A DNA stretch of 64,000 bases from Candidatus Heimdallarchaeota archaeon (GTDB lineage: Archaea > Asgardarchaeota > Heimdallarchaeia > Heimdallarchaeales > Kariarchaeaceae): NCBI GenBank assembly GCA_026702845.1, contig JADCLS010000001.1, positions 124,001 to 188,000 of the forward strand. The letters run 5' to 3'. The notes beneath the pieces are model-generated. The model saw nothing but the letters and a program-made list of their open reading frames with translations, was not told the origin of the DNA and made no database searches. Of the stretch, positions 17,263 through 28,300 are shown in pieces (position 1 is the first letter of the stretch; every line of letters begins with the position of its first letter). A program made the translations under genes and the position numbers.

Positions 17263-18108
17263 TTATTGGCTCTTCAGCTTCTTGATATATTCTCTGGCCA
17301 TATCAAGCTGAAATGGTTTATCCACATCAAATCCAATTTCTGCATGTGGTGTAATGATCACTTTGGAAGGTCTAGTAAACATATGTGTAATTAATGCCTC
17401 AATTTCTGATACATTAACTCGTTTTAAGACATATCTGATGAAGAAGAATTTGTTAAATGACCATAATCCCTTCAAGAAGAATTTTCTGTTGGTTGTTACT
17501 TTTTTTAATACATCGTAATGATCAACTAAGGGTTGAAGAGTTAACATATCAATATCCCCTCCACATAGTCCTATTTGCTGGTTATTCTCATCTCTTAGAT
17601 GGATAAAGGAACGGCCTGAACCGGGGAATTTTTCCTCCATGGTCTTGAAAGTTACCATACTATGATAAAAATCATTATAGAAATCATTGGCTGCACATCC
17701 ATCAATAAAATCATGAATGGCCTCAGGTTTGGCAAAAGGAACATCACCAGTTATAATTATTGCATTCTCGTAACCATCATAGATTTCAGGTATTTCTTTA
17801 CCAATTCGTAATATCTCTGCACAACCTCCATGTATTTTATCCACAAGATCGCCTTTTATAGTTAAAAATTGGATTCTATCTCTGGGGAACGTATCGGGAA
17901 GGGTAACTAGCTCTTCTGGAATTCCGGTGATCAGAATGAATGTTGCTCTATCTGATGCGATTACAGTGTCAAGTACATAATTTAACAAAGGTTTACCATC
18001 TAACTCTATAAGAGCTTTGTAATCCACATCCGCATACTCCATCAAGGGATCTCTCTCCTCTGGTGATCCTGCAAGTACAATGAAGGGGAATTTCACTTTT
18101 GAACTCAT
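17263..18108 (-). CDS. MobA-like nucleotidyltransferase
   Basis: A 281-residue NTP-transferase-fold protein. The N-terminus PFIVLAGSPEERDPLMEYA with KALIELDGKPLLNYVLD matches the nucleotide-binding start of sugar-nucleotide and molybdenum-cofactor transferases (the fingerprint Gly-rich loop is modified to LAGSPEERDP). IIITGDVPFAKPEAI carries the metal-binding Asp. The C-terminal GFDVDKPFQLDMAREYI is typical of MobA-like family ends. It would transfer a nucleotidyl group to a phosphorylated sugar, lipid or cofactor precursor. Cytosolic; no partner gene beside it identifies the substrate. Confidence 0.78.
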   Translation of the reverse strand: MSSKVKFPFIVLAGSPEERDPLMEYADVDYKALIELDGKPLLNYVLDTVIASDRATFILITGIPEELVTLPDTFPRDRIQFLTIKGDLVDKIHGGCAEILRIGKEIPEIYDGYENAIIITGDVPFAKPEAIHDFIDGCAANDFYNDFYHSMVTFKTMEEKFPGSGRSFIHLRDENNQQIGLCGGDIDMLTLQPLVDHYDVLKKVTTNRKFFLKGLWSFNKFFFIRYVLKRVNVSEIEALITHMFTRPSKVIITPHAEIGFDVDKPFQLDMAREYIKKLKSQ

Positions 18109-18238
18109 ACTTTACCAATTTTTACAGAATAATATAATCGTTTCTAACCTATCTGATAAAAAGAAGATAGGTTGTGTATTTTATACTACAATATCAATTG
18201 ACCAATACATTTGTATTTACATCTTAGTTCTAGTAATT

Positions 18239-18640
18239 ATGGCAACCAAGCAACAGATAATTGATTTTCTTACAACTCCGCAACGTATTGCAATCATCGG
18301 TATGTCTCCAGATTCCAGTCGACCTTCTCATTTTGTTCCTGAATTTTTGGAAAAACATGGTCATGAGATTGTACCTGTTCACCCCATTCTCGATGAAATA
18401 GCGGGTAAACCTGCATTCAAGAAAGTAGGAGATGTAGTACCCAAACCTGATGCCGTGATCATATATATTGGAATGCGTAGTATAGATAGATTTGTACAAG
18501 AGGCTATTGATGCAGCTATTTCACTAATCTGGCTTCCACTCGAGATCACAAGTGACTTGAAGTCTGACGCAGAGGCCAAGGGTATAATATTTGTCGAGAA
18601 TCGTTGTCCAAAAATTGATTGGAACACCTATGTCAATTAG
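18239..18640 (+). CDS. CoA-binding domain protein (Rossmann fold)
   Basis: The start is set at the ATG at 18239 (MATKQQIIDFL); the longer frame to 18080 overlaps the divergent gene. The 133-residue product is a single CoA_binding_2 domain: RIAIIGMSPDSSRPSHFVPE at the N-terminus is the Rossmann nucleotide loop, and the strand-turn HEIVPVHPILDEIAGKPAF follows, then PDAVIIYIGMRSIDRFVQEA and a closing GIIFVENRCPKI with the conserved Cys. Members bind CoA or nucleotides; the physiological role is unknown. The length matches YccU-type proteins. Confidence 0.88.
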   Translation: MATKQQIIDFLTTPQRIAIIGMSPDSSRPSHFVPEFLEKHGHEIVPVHPILDEIAGKPAFKKVGDVVPKPDAVIIYIGMRSIDRFVQEAIDAAISLIWLPLEITSDLKSDAEAKGIIFVENRCPKIDWNTYVN

Positions 18641-18697
18641 TCATTTGTATTTTCACTTAGGAACATCATTATATTCAACGCAAATTATCCTTTTATT

Positions 18698-19651
18698 ATG
18701 AAACGCAAATTAGGGAAATCTGATATCGAGATCACACCTATTGGCCTTGGCGTCTGGCAATTCTCAGAGGCTCAAGGTTTTCACAAATATATTTGGAAGG
18801 CTGTAGATTCTAAAACTAGACAAGATATTGTCGATGTGACCATAAAAGGTGGCATTAATTGGTTTGATACTGCTGAGATATATGGTAATGGTAGATCTGA
18901 AAGAGGTTTAAGGACTGCACTCAAAGATTTAGGAGCCAAGGATCCGGACATACTCATAGCAACCAAATGGAAACCATTGCTGAGAACTTCTAAATCAATA
19001 GGAAAGACATTTCATAAGAGAGAGGAAAACCTATCTCCCTATCCAATCACTTTACATCAGGTACACATGCCTTACTCATTCTCCAAGCCCGAGGCTGAAA
19101 TGAAAGAGATGGCAAAGCTATTAGATGCAGGAAAAATAAGATCTACAGGGGTAAGTAATTTCTCAGCATCACAAATGAGACGTGCTTTCGAGGAACTCGA
19201 AAAACATGGGTATCCTATGGTTTCTAATCAGGTGAAATATTCCATTTTTGATCGTAGAATAGAGAACAATGGGATACTAGATGCTGCTAAGGAATTAGGA
19301 ATCACCATTATTGCATATTCACCACTTGAACAGGGATTACTCACAGGTAGATTTCATGAGAACCCTGATGCGGTGAAATCCTTACCTATGGGTCGTAAAA
19401 TGACGATGAAACGCATCATTGAGAAATCAAGGCCATTAGTTGAGGAATTATTGAGTATTGCTGAGAAATACGAGGTAAAGGCAGGACAAGTAGCGTTGAG
19501 ATGGTTAATTGATTTCCACGGTGATACAGTTGTTGCCATACCTGGAGCAAGCAAAGTATATCAAGCGGAGCAGAATGCACAGGTTCTCTCTCTATCATTA
19601 AGCAAGGAAGAATTAAATACTCTCGACAGCATATCTCGGGAATTATGGTGA
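18698..19651 (+). CDS. Aldo/keto reductase
   Basis: A 317-residue aldo/keto reductase of the usual length. It has the catalytic Asp and Tyr in NWFDTAEIYGNGRSERGL, the Lys in ATKWKP, the His in LHQVHMPY, and the NADPH-site features GVSNFSASQMRRAFEEL, AYSPLEQGLLTGRF and AIPGASKVYQAEQN. It reduces aldehydes or ketones with NADPH. Cytosolic TIM barrel. The ATG at 18698 is preceded by a TATA-like TTATCCTTTTATT region only a few bases away, so the true promoter is a little further up. The natural substrate cannot be read from sequence. Confidence 0.93.
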   Translation: MKRKLGKSDIEITPIGLGVWQFSEAQGFHKYIWKAVDSKTRQDIVDVTIKGGINWFDTAEIYGNGRSERGLRTALKDLGAKDPDILIATKWKPLLRTSKSIGKTFHKREENLSPYPITLHQVHMPYSFSKPEAEMKEMAKLLDAGKIRSTGVSNFSASQMRRAFEELEKHGYPMVSNQVKYSIFDRRIENNGILDAAKELGITIIAYSPLEQGLLTGRFHENPDAVKSLPMGRKMTMKRIIEKSRPLVEELLSIAEKYEVKAGQVALRWLIDFHGDTVVAIPGASKVYQAEQNAQVLSLSLSKEELNTLDSISRELW

Positions 19652-19713
19652 AATTCACTTATAATCTACTCTCCGTGAAAAGGTTAAATTCATATTAAAC
19701 CAGAAAATATTGT

Positions 19714-20442
19714 ATGTCAATATCACTGCTGGGGATACCTGGTATTCGACATCAAGATCTGGCATATCTACTTGATGTGCTAGATTCATCTTATTTGGCC
19801 TCTGTATTACTAGGTGAAACAGAATTTGAGTATGATCTTTTGAGGTTGAAGGATCTAAAATATCTAGATGCATTAGCAGAAAGGGAGAATAATATTAATC
19901 TAATTGCACTTATTGATCGAATAGAGCCAATTAAAGTCATAAAACAGTCAATTAAGATGAGAATACTACATATCCAGGATTATAGACAAAATTCTATGAA
20001 GCTATTACTTTGGGATGATAAACCCAATTTGGTGGATAGCTTGGAATTGGAACAGGGCGAGTTGTTGTATATTCAAGGTGCAAATACTAGAATGACCACC
20101 GAGTTAATCCTTAACTGTGGTAGTAGATCTCGAATACAACGTGCTCCTCCACAAATGAGATTCTCGTCAATAAAACAAAACAAAATTGAATCTATCACCT
20201 CTGACACCTTCACAGGCATTATATTATCTAATCCCACAGTGATGAAGGTTAAGGGGCAGGATATGATGAAATTCAATCTGATGAGCCAGCGAGGAGAGGA
20301 ATATCAAGTAATATCGTTAAAACCTGAACTTAACCAGATTATCAATGATCTCATCCCTGGGTTGGCCCTTATTCTTCAGAATATTAACACCAAGGAAAAA
20401 AATATTTTTGTTACAAAAAAGTCAAGTTTCTCATTTTATTAA
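19714..20442 (+). CDS. OB-fold, RPA-like protein (putative)
   Basis: A 242-residue protein. Residues about 75-130 (IEPIKVIKQSIKMRILHIQD, LLLWDDKPNLVDSLELEQGE, LLYIQGANTRM) resemble the five-strand OB fold of archaeal replication protein A. Residues about 155-235 (FTGIILSNPTVMKVKGQDMM, KFNLMSQRGEEYQVISL) look like a second OB unit. That would make it a single-stranded nucleic acid binding protein. The N-terminal 60 residues are helical. No zinc finger, which many RPA41-type proteins have. Assignment rests on fold pattern, not on diagnostic residues. Its end overlaps the convergent hydrolase gene by 4 bp. Confidence 0.5.
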   Translation: MSISLLGIPGIRHQDLAYLLDVLDSSYLASVLLGETEFEYDLLRLKDLKYLDALAERENNINLIALIDRIEPIKVIKQSIKMRILHIQDYRQNSMKLLLWDDKPNLVDSLELEQGELLYIQGANTRMTTELILNCGSRSRIQRAPPQMRFSSIKQNKIESITSDTFTGIILSNPTVMKVKGQDMMKFNLMSQRGEEYQVISLKPELNQIINDLIPGLALILQNINTKEKNIFVTKKSSFSFY

Positions 20443-22010
20443 GTATGGCAGCTATCATGTTCAGAGTTCACATAATTTATTATTTCTGAATTGTACGGAT
20501 CTTTTGTACTTAAGGCTGGGATTACCTCAGTTCCATCACTCCAACTACCCATATCACTGGCCATATTCCCTAGAAAATAAGTAGTAATCATTTCTGTATC
20601 TCCTCCATTCATTCTTATAGTAAGATAATCTGCCATTGCATCAATTCTTTTGAAATAGCCATAAATCGCTAGACTATCGTACAAAGGATCTGTAGGAAGG
20701 TAATGACTCGCCACTAACCTTGGATAGCCATAGCGATCAGATCGTATTAGCAAATAGCTAATCTGATCATTGGCCAAATTTGAATTATCCTTTATCTGTT
20801 CAAACGTCTCCATGCCAATACAAGGTGAAACCAAGTGATCATCTTCGTATCCAACTATGTTCACTAAAGCATGATCAGGTAAGGTGTAATTCACCTTGAT
20901 ATCTTCCCATTCCGTGGTGTAATAGGGGGCTTCCATATCAAGTACTAGAGAATCTTTCCCCCAACCCATTTTTATGGCCTCTGTAGCAATATAAGGAACC
21001 ATCCCACCTCCCATACTATGCCCTAGGATTACTAGATGATTAAGATCAAAAGCTAAATCAGCACCATCTAGATACTCAATAACCTGGAGAATACCCTCCC
21101 ATTCCATCTGATAGCGGATAGCTTGAATGGGATTACTTTTATCAGTATATGAATTGGTCAATTCCATATCAATATTTGATGCATACTGAACAAATATGCT
21201 AATTACTCCACGTGAAGCTAATGTCATCATTGACTTGTGATAATAGTTAATATCCGCTCCTGAGTATCCATGTAGATAGATTGCTACAGGTAAAATTTTG
21301 GTAGTGTCAGGAACATATATATAGCTGTACCAAGATCCATTATCATAATCATTGATAATATATTCCTGTAAGGTTGTGTTGACGGTTTGTTCTAATCTTG
21401 TTCTCGTCACATAATATGGCCTATCCAATCCACCGTATCCATCTGGGATACTGGGTGGATCGGCAGAGAACCCAAGCATACCTGCAAAACCAGGTAATAT
21501 CAGCAATATGGCAAGCAAGAATACCATTATACTGAAAATTGCCTTGGTGACTATTTTTACATTAATACCCCAAGTTTCTTCTGATTTTTTTGTTCTGTAT
21601 ACCGATAGTATTTCTTGATCGCTACGAAGAAGCAAGAATAGTGATAAAATCAAACCCATACCTAACATAAAAGGGTATGAGATGAATGCTTGTCGATAGA
21701 ATATGCTATCAATTGCTAGATAGAATAATGATCGGATGATAAAATATCCCATTAATACTCCTGATACACCATTAATCCATCTGTTATCGAAACTAGATAT
21801 TTTTACAGAGAGTATAATTAGAGATAGACAAGTTATCAAGGTCATCCATCCTAACCAGGAGTATGTTCTGAGTATTTTTACCAGATTGAGAGTACTAAAT
21901 GCCTGATCGAAGAAGTAATTCATGAAATCTCTTGTCAGGAGAAAATCTATGAGAAAAGGTACTAGGCCAATCAATAATCCAATCCCCACATTTATTCTCT
22001 TGATAATCAT
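20439..22010 (-). CDS. Membrane-anchored alpha/beta hydrolase (lipase/esterase-like)
   Basis: A 523-residue protein. The first 190 residues hold about five membrane segments (for example GIGLLIGLVPFLIDFLL, TLITCLSLIILSVKI, FMLGMGLILSLFLLLR, AIFSIMVFLLAILLILPGFA). The rest is an alpha/beta hydrolase probably facing outside: the oxyanion strand LPVAIYLHGYSGADINYYHK, then the nucleophile elbow LVILGHSMGGGMVPYIA with Ser near residue 331. Candidate Asp and His lie in VGYEDDHLVSP and LVASHYLPTDP. It likely hydrolyses an ester at the cell surface. It is part of the 20-30 kb cluster of secreted and membrane proteins. Substrate unknown. Confidence 0.8.
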   Translation of the reverse strand: MIIKRINVGIGLLIGLVPFLIDFLLTRDFMNYFFDQAFSTLNLVKILRTYSWLGWMTLITCLSLIILSVKISSFDNRWINGVSGVLMGYFIIRSLFYLAIDSIFYRQAFISYPFMLGMGLILSLFLLLRSDQEILSVYRTKKSEETWGINVKIVTKAIFSIMVFLLAILLILPGFAGMLGFSADPPSIPDGYGGLDRPYYVTRTRLEQTVNTTLQEYIINDYDNGSWYSYIYVPDTTKILPVAIYLHGYSGADINYYHKSMMTLASRGVISIFVQYASNIDMELTNSYTDKSNPIQAIRYQMEWEGILQVIEYLDGADLAFDLNHLVILGHSMGGGMVPYIATEAIKMGWGKDSLVLDMEAPYYTTEWEDIKVNYTLPDHALVNIVGYEDDHLVSPCIGMETFEQIKDNSNLANDQISYLLIRSDRYGYPRLVASHYLPTDPLYDSLAIYGYFKRIDAMADYLTIRMNGGDTEMITTYFLGNMASDMGSWSDGTEVIPALSTKDPYNSEIINYVNSEHDSCHT

Positions 22011-22225
22011 ACGTCAATCTTCTTATACTGGTTTGAAAGGATATCGTAATAAAGATAGATTATGCATCTGAATTAATGAGATGATCTATTATCCTTACTT
22101 GTATCTCTAGTCATTTTCCAAACGTTAAACTCATTCTTTTCATTTTGATAGAATGATTATTTAATGTATATACATCTCAAACTAAAGATTTTTTAAGTTT
22201 TAATTGAGAATATCATTGTATTATA

Positions 22226-23380
22226 ATGAATAAGAAAATTATGTGGTTGTTAGTGTTTTACTTGATACTACTTCAACCAATTAAAGCACAAACCACATAT
22301 ATTCATTCATTACAGTTATTATCGACAGATTTTTACGATAAAGCATATGATGTTTGGGTGGAAGACGATATAGCTTATGTAACCTACGGTATTGATGGTC
22401 TAAGATTGTTTAATATCAGTGATCCCAAAGATCCACAATTTCTCTCTCATACCAAAGAGAGTGAAGCAATTATTGGATCTAATCATGAAACTGGATATGC
22501 ACATCAGTTGTATGTTAAGGATCGAATTGTGTATATCGGGGATGGTGCATCTGGATTAACTATTCTCAACTGTACAAATCCTGAAAGACCAAAAGAGATA
22601 ATTCACTATGTTGGAGGATACTCCTGGGATGTTGAAATAAGAGGGGATATTGCATTCACTGTAAATGGATTTAATAATTTAGCTAATCCTGGTTTTATGA
22701 TTCTTAATATCTCTGATCCAGCAAACCCAGTTGAACTTAGTAATACACAGACCGATATTGATTTTACAGATGTGGAAATTATCGATAATTATGCTTTTAT
22801 TGTTGCCACACGTGGTGAGATGCGATTACTCGACATAAGTAATTACTCTAAACCTGTACTGCTTGATACTTTTGAAGGGGCCTATGGGCCATCTGAAAGC
22901 TATGGTGTAGATGTTGAGTTATTTGATAATAAGGCTTATCTTTCGTTTTGGTATGGTGGTCTGAAGGTAATCGATTATTCAGATCCATTTAATATTACTG
23001 AGGTAGCTCAATTTGCAGAGAGGGAGATAACAGAGTATACTTACTTTACCATTAAAAATGAAACAATTTTTCTTGCCACTATGTCATCAGGAATAGTAAT
23101 GCTCAATGCAACAGATCCTGAATTAGGGATCATTGGTTGGTACGCTGATGAAGGCGAGGCATACGGGATAAATACAGATGGACGTTATATCTATCTAGCT
23201 GATGAATTGGAAGGTTTTAAAATCCTTGAAATTATTCCTTTTGAAGAGGATTTACCCAATAATGTCATTCCTAATCAATTTGATTACTACTCTCTGGTGT
23301 ATTATGCTATTCCAGTAATCATTTTAGTAGTCTACACCATTCGAAAATTGAGAAACCGGAAACAGAATCTATCAAGGTAA
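22226..23380 (+). CDS. Secreted LVIVD-type beta-propeller protein with membrane anchor
   Basis: A 384-residue protein. It has an N-terminal signal peptide (MNKKIMWLLVFYLILLQPIKA) and about six to seven repeats around LFNISDPKDPQFLSHTKE, LTILNCTNPERPKEI, FMILNISDPANPVELSNTQ, LRLLDISNYSKPVLLDTF and LKVIDYSDPFNITEVAQF. These are the LVIVD motif repeats that form a beta-propeller. A C-terminal membrane helix (LVYYAIPVIILVVYTIRKL) and basic tail anchor it, leaving the propeller outside. Such proteins are typical surface adhesion or binding modules. Confidence 0.85.
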   Translation: MNKKIMWLLVFYLILLQPIKAQTTYIHSLQLLSTDFYDKAYDVWVEDDIAYVTYGIDGLRLFNISDPKDPQFLSHTKESEAIIGSNHETGYAHQLYVKDRIVYIGDGASGLTILNCTNPERPKEIIHYVGGYSWDVEIRGDIAFTVNGFNNLANPGFMILNISDPANPVELSNTQTDIDFTDVEIIDNYAFIVATRGEMRLLDISNYSKPVLLDTFEGAYGPSESYGVDVELFDNKAYLSFWYGGLKVIDYSDPFNITEVAQFAEREITEYTYFTIKNETIFLATMSSGIVMLNATDPELGIIGWYADEGEAYGINTDGRYIYLADELEGFKILEIIPFEEDLPNNVIPNQFDYYSLVYYAIPVIILVVYTIRKLRNRKQNLSR

Positions 23381-23381
23381 T

Positions 23382-23945
23382 CTATCTTTTATACGTTTTA
23401 GCACTCATGATTGCGATCAATGCAACTAGCATCATACCAAAAACAACAGGTAATCCTATAATATCACTTTCTGTTTGATTGCTATTAATGGATACTTCAC
23501 CGCCTAAAATGTTCATGATTAATGGTATTGAAGGAATGGATTGACTATCAATACGATAATTAATAATGTATTCTCCATCAGGTAATATCGTATAGGTACC
23601 CTGTAGAATGAGATAGGCAGTGACATTGCTCTTCTGTTGTCCAGATTGAATGACATGAGTTGTTTTATTTGCTCCATCAATACCGTTATCTACAGAATAG
23701 TTTTCTCTTGTATTGATCTCGATTTCTACAACCAGTAACCTTGTAGTAGAGGTTTCGACATTGATCTCATATCTATTATCATTCACTATTAATCCAGTTA
23801 CCACAAAGAGAAAAATGCTATCATTTAGCTCTGTTTGTCTATTGTATTCATACGTGACAGAAAGAGTCTCTGTATATAAATCTGTTACCTCAGCAGAAGT
23901 AATTACCGGTATACAGAGTATGAGAAGTACAATGCAACATTTCAC
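23382..23945 (-). CDS. Secreted single-anchor membrane protein, unknown
   Basis: A 187-residue protein with a signal peptide (MKCCIVLLILCIPVITSAEV), an extracellular beta-rich domain of about 130 residues with several NxS/T sites, and a C-terminal membrane helix (GLPVVFGMMLVALIAIMSA) with a KTYKR tail. It converges on the LVIVD-propeller gene with a 1-bp gap. The domain looks immunoglobulin-like (alternating strands such as LLVVEIEINTRENYS and GEYIINYRIDS), but no family is recognised. Confidence 0.7.
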   Translation of the reverse strand: MKCCIVLLILCIPVITSAEVTDLYTETLSVTYEYNRQTELNDSIFLFVVTGLIVNDNRYEINVETSTTRLLVVEIEINTRENYSVDNGIDGANKTTHVIQSGQQKSNVTAYLILQGTYTILPDGEYIINYRIDSQSIPSIPLIMNILGGEVSINSNQTESDIIGLPVVFGMMLVALIAIMSAKTYKR

Positions 23946-23982
23946 AATAATATCACTGCATAGGCATATTTAATTCTGTTTA

Positions 23983-25068
23983 TCAAATATGAGCCGTCAG
24001 ATCCTTGATCTCAATCCCTAGCTCTTCAAGCTGAGAAAGCATATCTTTAGCTCTTCCTTCATCTATATTTTTGATAAGTTGTTGGGTTTCACGCTTTCCA
24101 TCAAAATCCAAGTGCTTAAAAATGATGACATCAAATTTTAGTGATGAAACCCTCGATTGTGATCGCAGAAAACGGGGTCTCATGGAAAGATATTCAATTT
24201 CCTCCCTAAGCCAGATTTTCTCAGTTGTACGGAATTGTTGTTCAACCACACATAACCTATCCTTGTTCACAAATACGAGAAGATACTTCTTGATCATTCC
24301 AGATGAAAACATGAATATAGTAAACATAATCATTATACAAAGAAAGAGATTGACAAATACTTTTACGAAAATGGGAATATCTCGCATACTGTTAATAAAA
24401 TACAACATCACGACTGGTACTATGGTGAAGGGGTTGATTAATACAAATATTAATTTTATGTAACTGATTTCAGTAGATTCTGGTAAGATACTATATGCTA
24501 GTTCATATTCAGGATGAAGTTCCACCTGCTTCATGACGATCTCCTCCACACTTTTAGTTTTGAATACAGGTTTCTCATCTTTGTAAGTCAAGTACAGCGA
24601 ATATGCCGAAGCTCCAATTATTATCAAAAGCAAGATTACCAGCGGTGATGGGTATTGTTTGATTGTAATTTTCTCATATACAGTAAATGGTCCTTCTGTG
24701 AATACAAAACTCTCATAATAGGTGGCATGTAATTGAATCCCTTCAATCCAAATACTCTTTTCAGGCTTAGGAAACAAAGCAGTATATGCCCCATTTACTG
24801 TGTCCACAGAAAGGTCATACTCTGCATTGTTAAATGTAACGAAAATTTCTGTGAAATAGTAACCGACTAATGATCTGCCATCTGTAGTTGAGAATGAGAC
24901 AAGAATCTCATCTTCTTTTATTGAAACTTCGAACTCGTAGCTGAACAATGCAAATCCATTAGAAACTTTTTTGCCAGTATTTCTGTAGATCCTGGCATTT
25001 GCCCCAATTAGTAAGCTGCTGCAGATAATGATGATAATACTCGCAACTAGATACTGTTGATATCTCAC
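23983..25068 (-). CDS. Membrane protein with extracellular beta domain, unknown
   Basis: A 361-residue protein. An N-terminal signal-anchor (YLVASIIIIICSSLLIGANA) is followed by a beta-rich outside region of about 110 residues. Then come a membrane helix near residue 150 (SPLVILLLIIIGASAYSLYL), two more near 210-265 (LIFVLINPFTIVPVVMLYFI, VFVNLFLCIMIMFTIFMFSS) and a cytosolic C-terminal region of about 95 residues (LCVVEQQFRTTEKIWLREEI). The tail resembles a PH-like membrane-surface domain in its strand pattern, but this is a weak impression. Same strand and only 38 bp from the small secreted gene downstream, so likely co-transcribed. Confidence 0.65.
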   Translation of the reverse strand: MRYQQYLVASIIIIICSSLLIGANARIYRNTGKKVSNGFALFSYEFEVSIKEDEILVSFSTTDGRSLVGYYFTEIFVTFNNAEYDLSVDTVNGAYTALFPKPEKSIWIEGIQLHATYYESFVFTEGPFTVYEKITIKQYPSPLVILLLIIIGASAYSLYLTYKDEKPVFKTKSVEEIVMKQVELHPEYELAYSILPESTEISYIKLIFVLINPFTIVPVVMLYFINSMRDIPIFVKVFVNLFLCIMIMFTIFMFSSGMIKKYLLVFVNKDRLCVVEQQFRTTEKIWLREEIEYLSMRPRFLRSQSRVSSLKFDVIIFKHLDFDGKRETQQLIKNIDEGRAKDMLSQLEELGIEIKDLTAHI

Positions 25069-25323
25069 AATGGGTCTTTTTATTTGAAAATATTAAATAT
25101 ATGCAAAAATATTCGCAGGTTCACTCATTAATTTCTCATATCTCAAGCAATCTATACAACTCTCAATACAACTTCTGAAAAAAACAAGTAGACCATTTTA
25201 GAGTAACGAATAAGATTATCTTAGCAATATTTCACTATATTTAGCATATTTTTCACGAAGGTTTATATTTCTTGTTGGCTTTCTTAAATCACGTATCTAA
25301 TAATAGAAGAAGAGGAATGTATA

Positions 25324-28300
25324 ATGAGAAAATTAAAATTAGTACTTCTGATCTCTCTTGTAGGTATTATGTTAACTGGATTATCTTATTCCAATGCAAT
25401 ACATCCAGTAGTGACAGAAGTACCTGAGATCGCTCCAGACTATATATCACATGCACAAATATCTATTGATGGAAATGCAGATTTGCAGTTTCAAGCATCA
25501 AATGAAGGTTGGGTAGGAGATGGGTCCTATGAGAACCCATATATTATTGAGAATTATGAGTTTTATGGAATAACTGGAACGGCTATTGAGATAAAAAATA
25601 CTAATCTCCATATTATTATCAGAGGCATGAACATTCTATGCGATTTTGACACATCAATGGGAATTTATCTTGAGCATGTTAACAATACTCGCATTAGGGA
25701 TACAACAATCTCTTCTATTGCTGGGGGATCTAGTCCAACGGGAATAAAATTGCTGTTTTCATATTACAATCTAATAATGTATAACTCCCTTTCTGGTAAT
25801 GCCAGTGATTGGACAATGGGTATTTATGTTATGTATTCACAATATAACCTTATCAGATACAATACAATCAGTAATCATGCCAATGGAATGCAACTGGTAT
25901 ACTCTCCCAATAACAGAATAGAGGATAATGAGATCACTGCTACAACAAATATAGCTATGTATATCTCCACTGAATCAAATCGAAACTCAATTCAGGGTAA
26001 TTGGATCCATGATAATGGCAACTCAGGTATTTATTTCCAAGATGCACAGACAAATTATGTATCAAATAACCGACTGGATAATAATGATAATTATGGTGTA
26101 GTGATTTCATCAAACTCTTATGGAATACGGTTGAGGAATAACACAATTACCAATACGTTACGTGCAGGCATCTTAATCAATGGGTATGCTTCAAATTCAG
26201 TAATCTATTCCAATACTATAGGATATACAACTATGGATTATGCAATAAGAATGGAGGAAGATTCATCATTTAATAGAGTGGGTTGGAATAATTTCCAAGA
26301 TAATAATTATCATGCCTCGCAAATATACAATAATGGTACAGATAATTTTGTACAATATAATTATTATTCCACTCATTATGCCCCCAATAATGGAACTTTT
26401 GCTGATTCTCCATACATATTTGAGGGATTTATTGGTGGAATGGATCTCTATCCACTAGCATACATGTATTTATTATCAGGTCTCCAATTCATCAATCCAT
26501 TACATGGAAGCTATTTCACTGGTACTGTACGAGTTGAATGGACTGGACTGAGTGATAATTATGGCCATCAATGGACCTATCGGCTGCAACCAGGTGCTGA
26601 TTCTGGATATACAACCTGGATATTAGCTGCTGGAATTACTGAAACATATTATGATTGGGATACAAGCACTGCTGAGAATGGAAATAGATACAAGATGTTG
26701 CTTCTTGCCATGCCTAATTTCAATGATGTGATAGGCATGACATTCACAAATCGAAATCCCGGATTATTTACAGTTGATAATCTTCACTTTGACCCCAGTA
26801 TGTATACCCAACGTGGTCCCATTAATATCTATGGAAATCAGGATCTAAAGAATCAGGCAATACAGAATGGATGGCCAGGAGATGGGAGCATTGAGAACCC
26901 AATTATAATTTCGTCCTATAATATCTCAGGGTATAATGGACACGCTATTCAGATTCTTAATGTCAACCTCGAGCTGCGTATAACTAACAATTTTATCGAT
27001 GGTAGAGGTATTACAAATGTTGGTATATACCTTGATGGAGTAAACAACACCAGAGTAGTAAATAATATAATATTGAATCTCTATGATGTGGATAGTAATT
27101 CCAGATCAAAAGCAATCCAACTATCCAATTCTGTAATGAATTATGTTTGGTACAACACTATCTATGGATCCTCAGTATCGATGACAGGTATTAGGTTGGA
27201 TCAATCTATTTATAATTTAATAGCTTATAACTCCATCACGGAATGCTATGATGGAATAGGTTTGTTCTTTTCCAGTCAAAATACAATTAAAGATAATTAT
27301 GTGGGATCATCAGCCAATATTGCACTCTATCTGGGCACCTCATCTGATAGAAATTCAGTTTATGCCAACTACTTTAATGATAATCTCGGTATAGGTATAG
27401 CAATTCAACAAAACTCCATTAACTTTATCTCTAACAATGAAGTGATGAACAATGGTAATATTGGAATCATGCTGTTTGATGACGCTAACACTCAAAGGAT
27501 ACGCAACAATACCATAAGTAACAATCTTATGGGGATCTTTCTTGCATATGGTTCTCTAAATCAACTAGATAACAATATTATAACCATCAACAGGTTTGAG
27601 CACAATTTGCAGTATGCAATCAAGATAGAGACTGGATCCTATAACACAATCACTTGGAATAATTTCATAAATAATAATAATGGATCTAATCAGGTATATA
27701 TTAATCAGTATGATAATGCTATTGATCATAACTATTATTCAGAACTGAATGGACCTGATATTAATTATGATGGAATTGTAGACACCCCCTATTCGATTGA
27801 TGGATCACTCGGATATTATGATTATAATCCATTAACAGGAATTTATATGGTTCATGGTGGGCAATTCACAAATCCTCAACGACTTGACGTTGTTTCTGGT
27901 ACTATTCAAGTTCAATGGATGCCAATCTACGATAATTGGGGAAATACTTGGTCTTACCGGTTATATTATTCCAGTAATGGTGGATTTACCAATCAAATGC
28001 TTGGATGGAGTTCAGATACGTCATTTACTTGGGATAGCACCCAGCATGCTAATACTCGAAGAGCGAAATTTTTATTGATTGCAAATAACTCTTTCGGAGC
28101 TGTTATATCCACCTATTTCGATAGTATTTTTATTGTAGAAAATCATCAGCTTTTACCTGCTTTCTTCACGTATCCCAATGTCGAGGGTATGGTTCTCTCC
28201 GGAATGGAAGAAATAAAATGGCAGGGAGCAATGGATAATCAAGGTCATTCACTAAAATATGATCTTTTCATCAGAGATGTAACCTCAACATCATGGGATT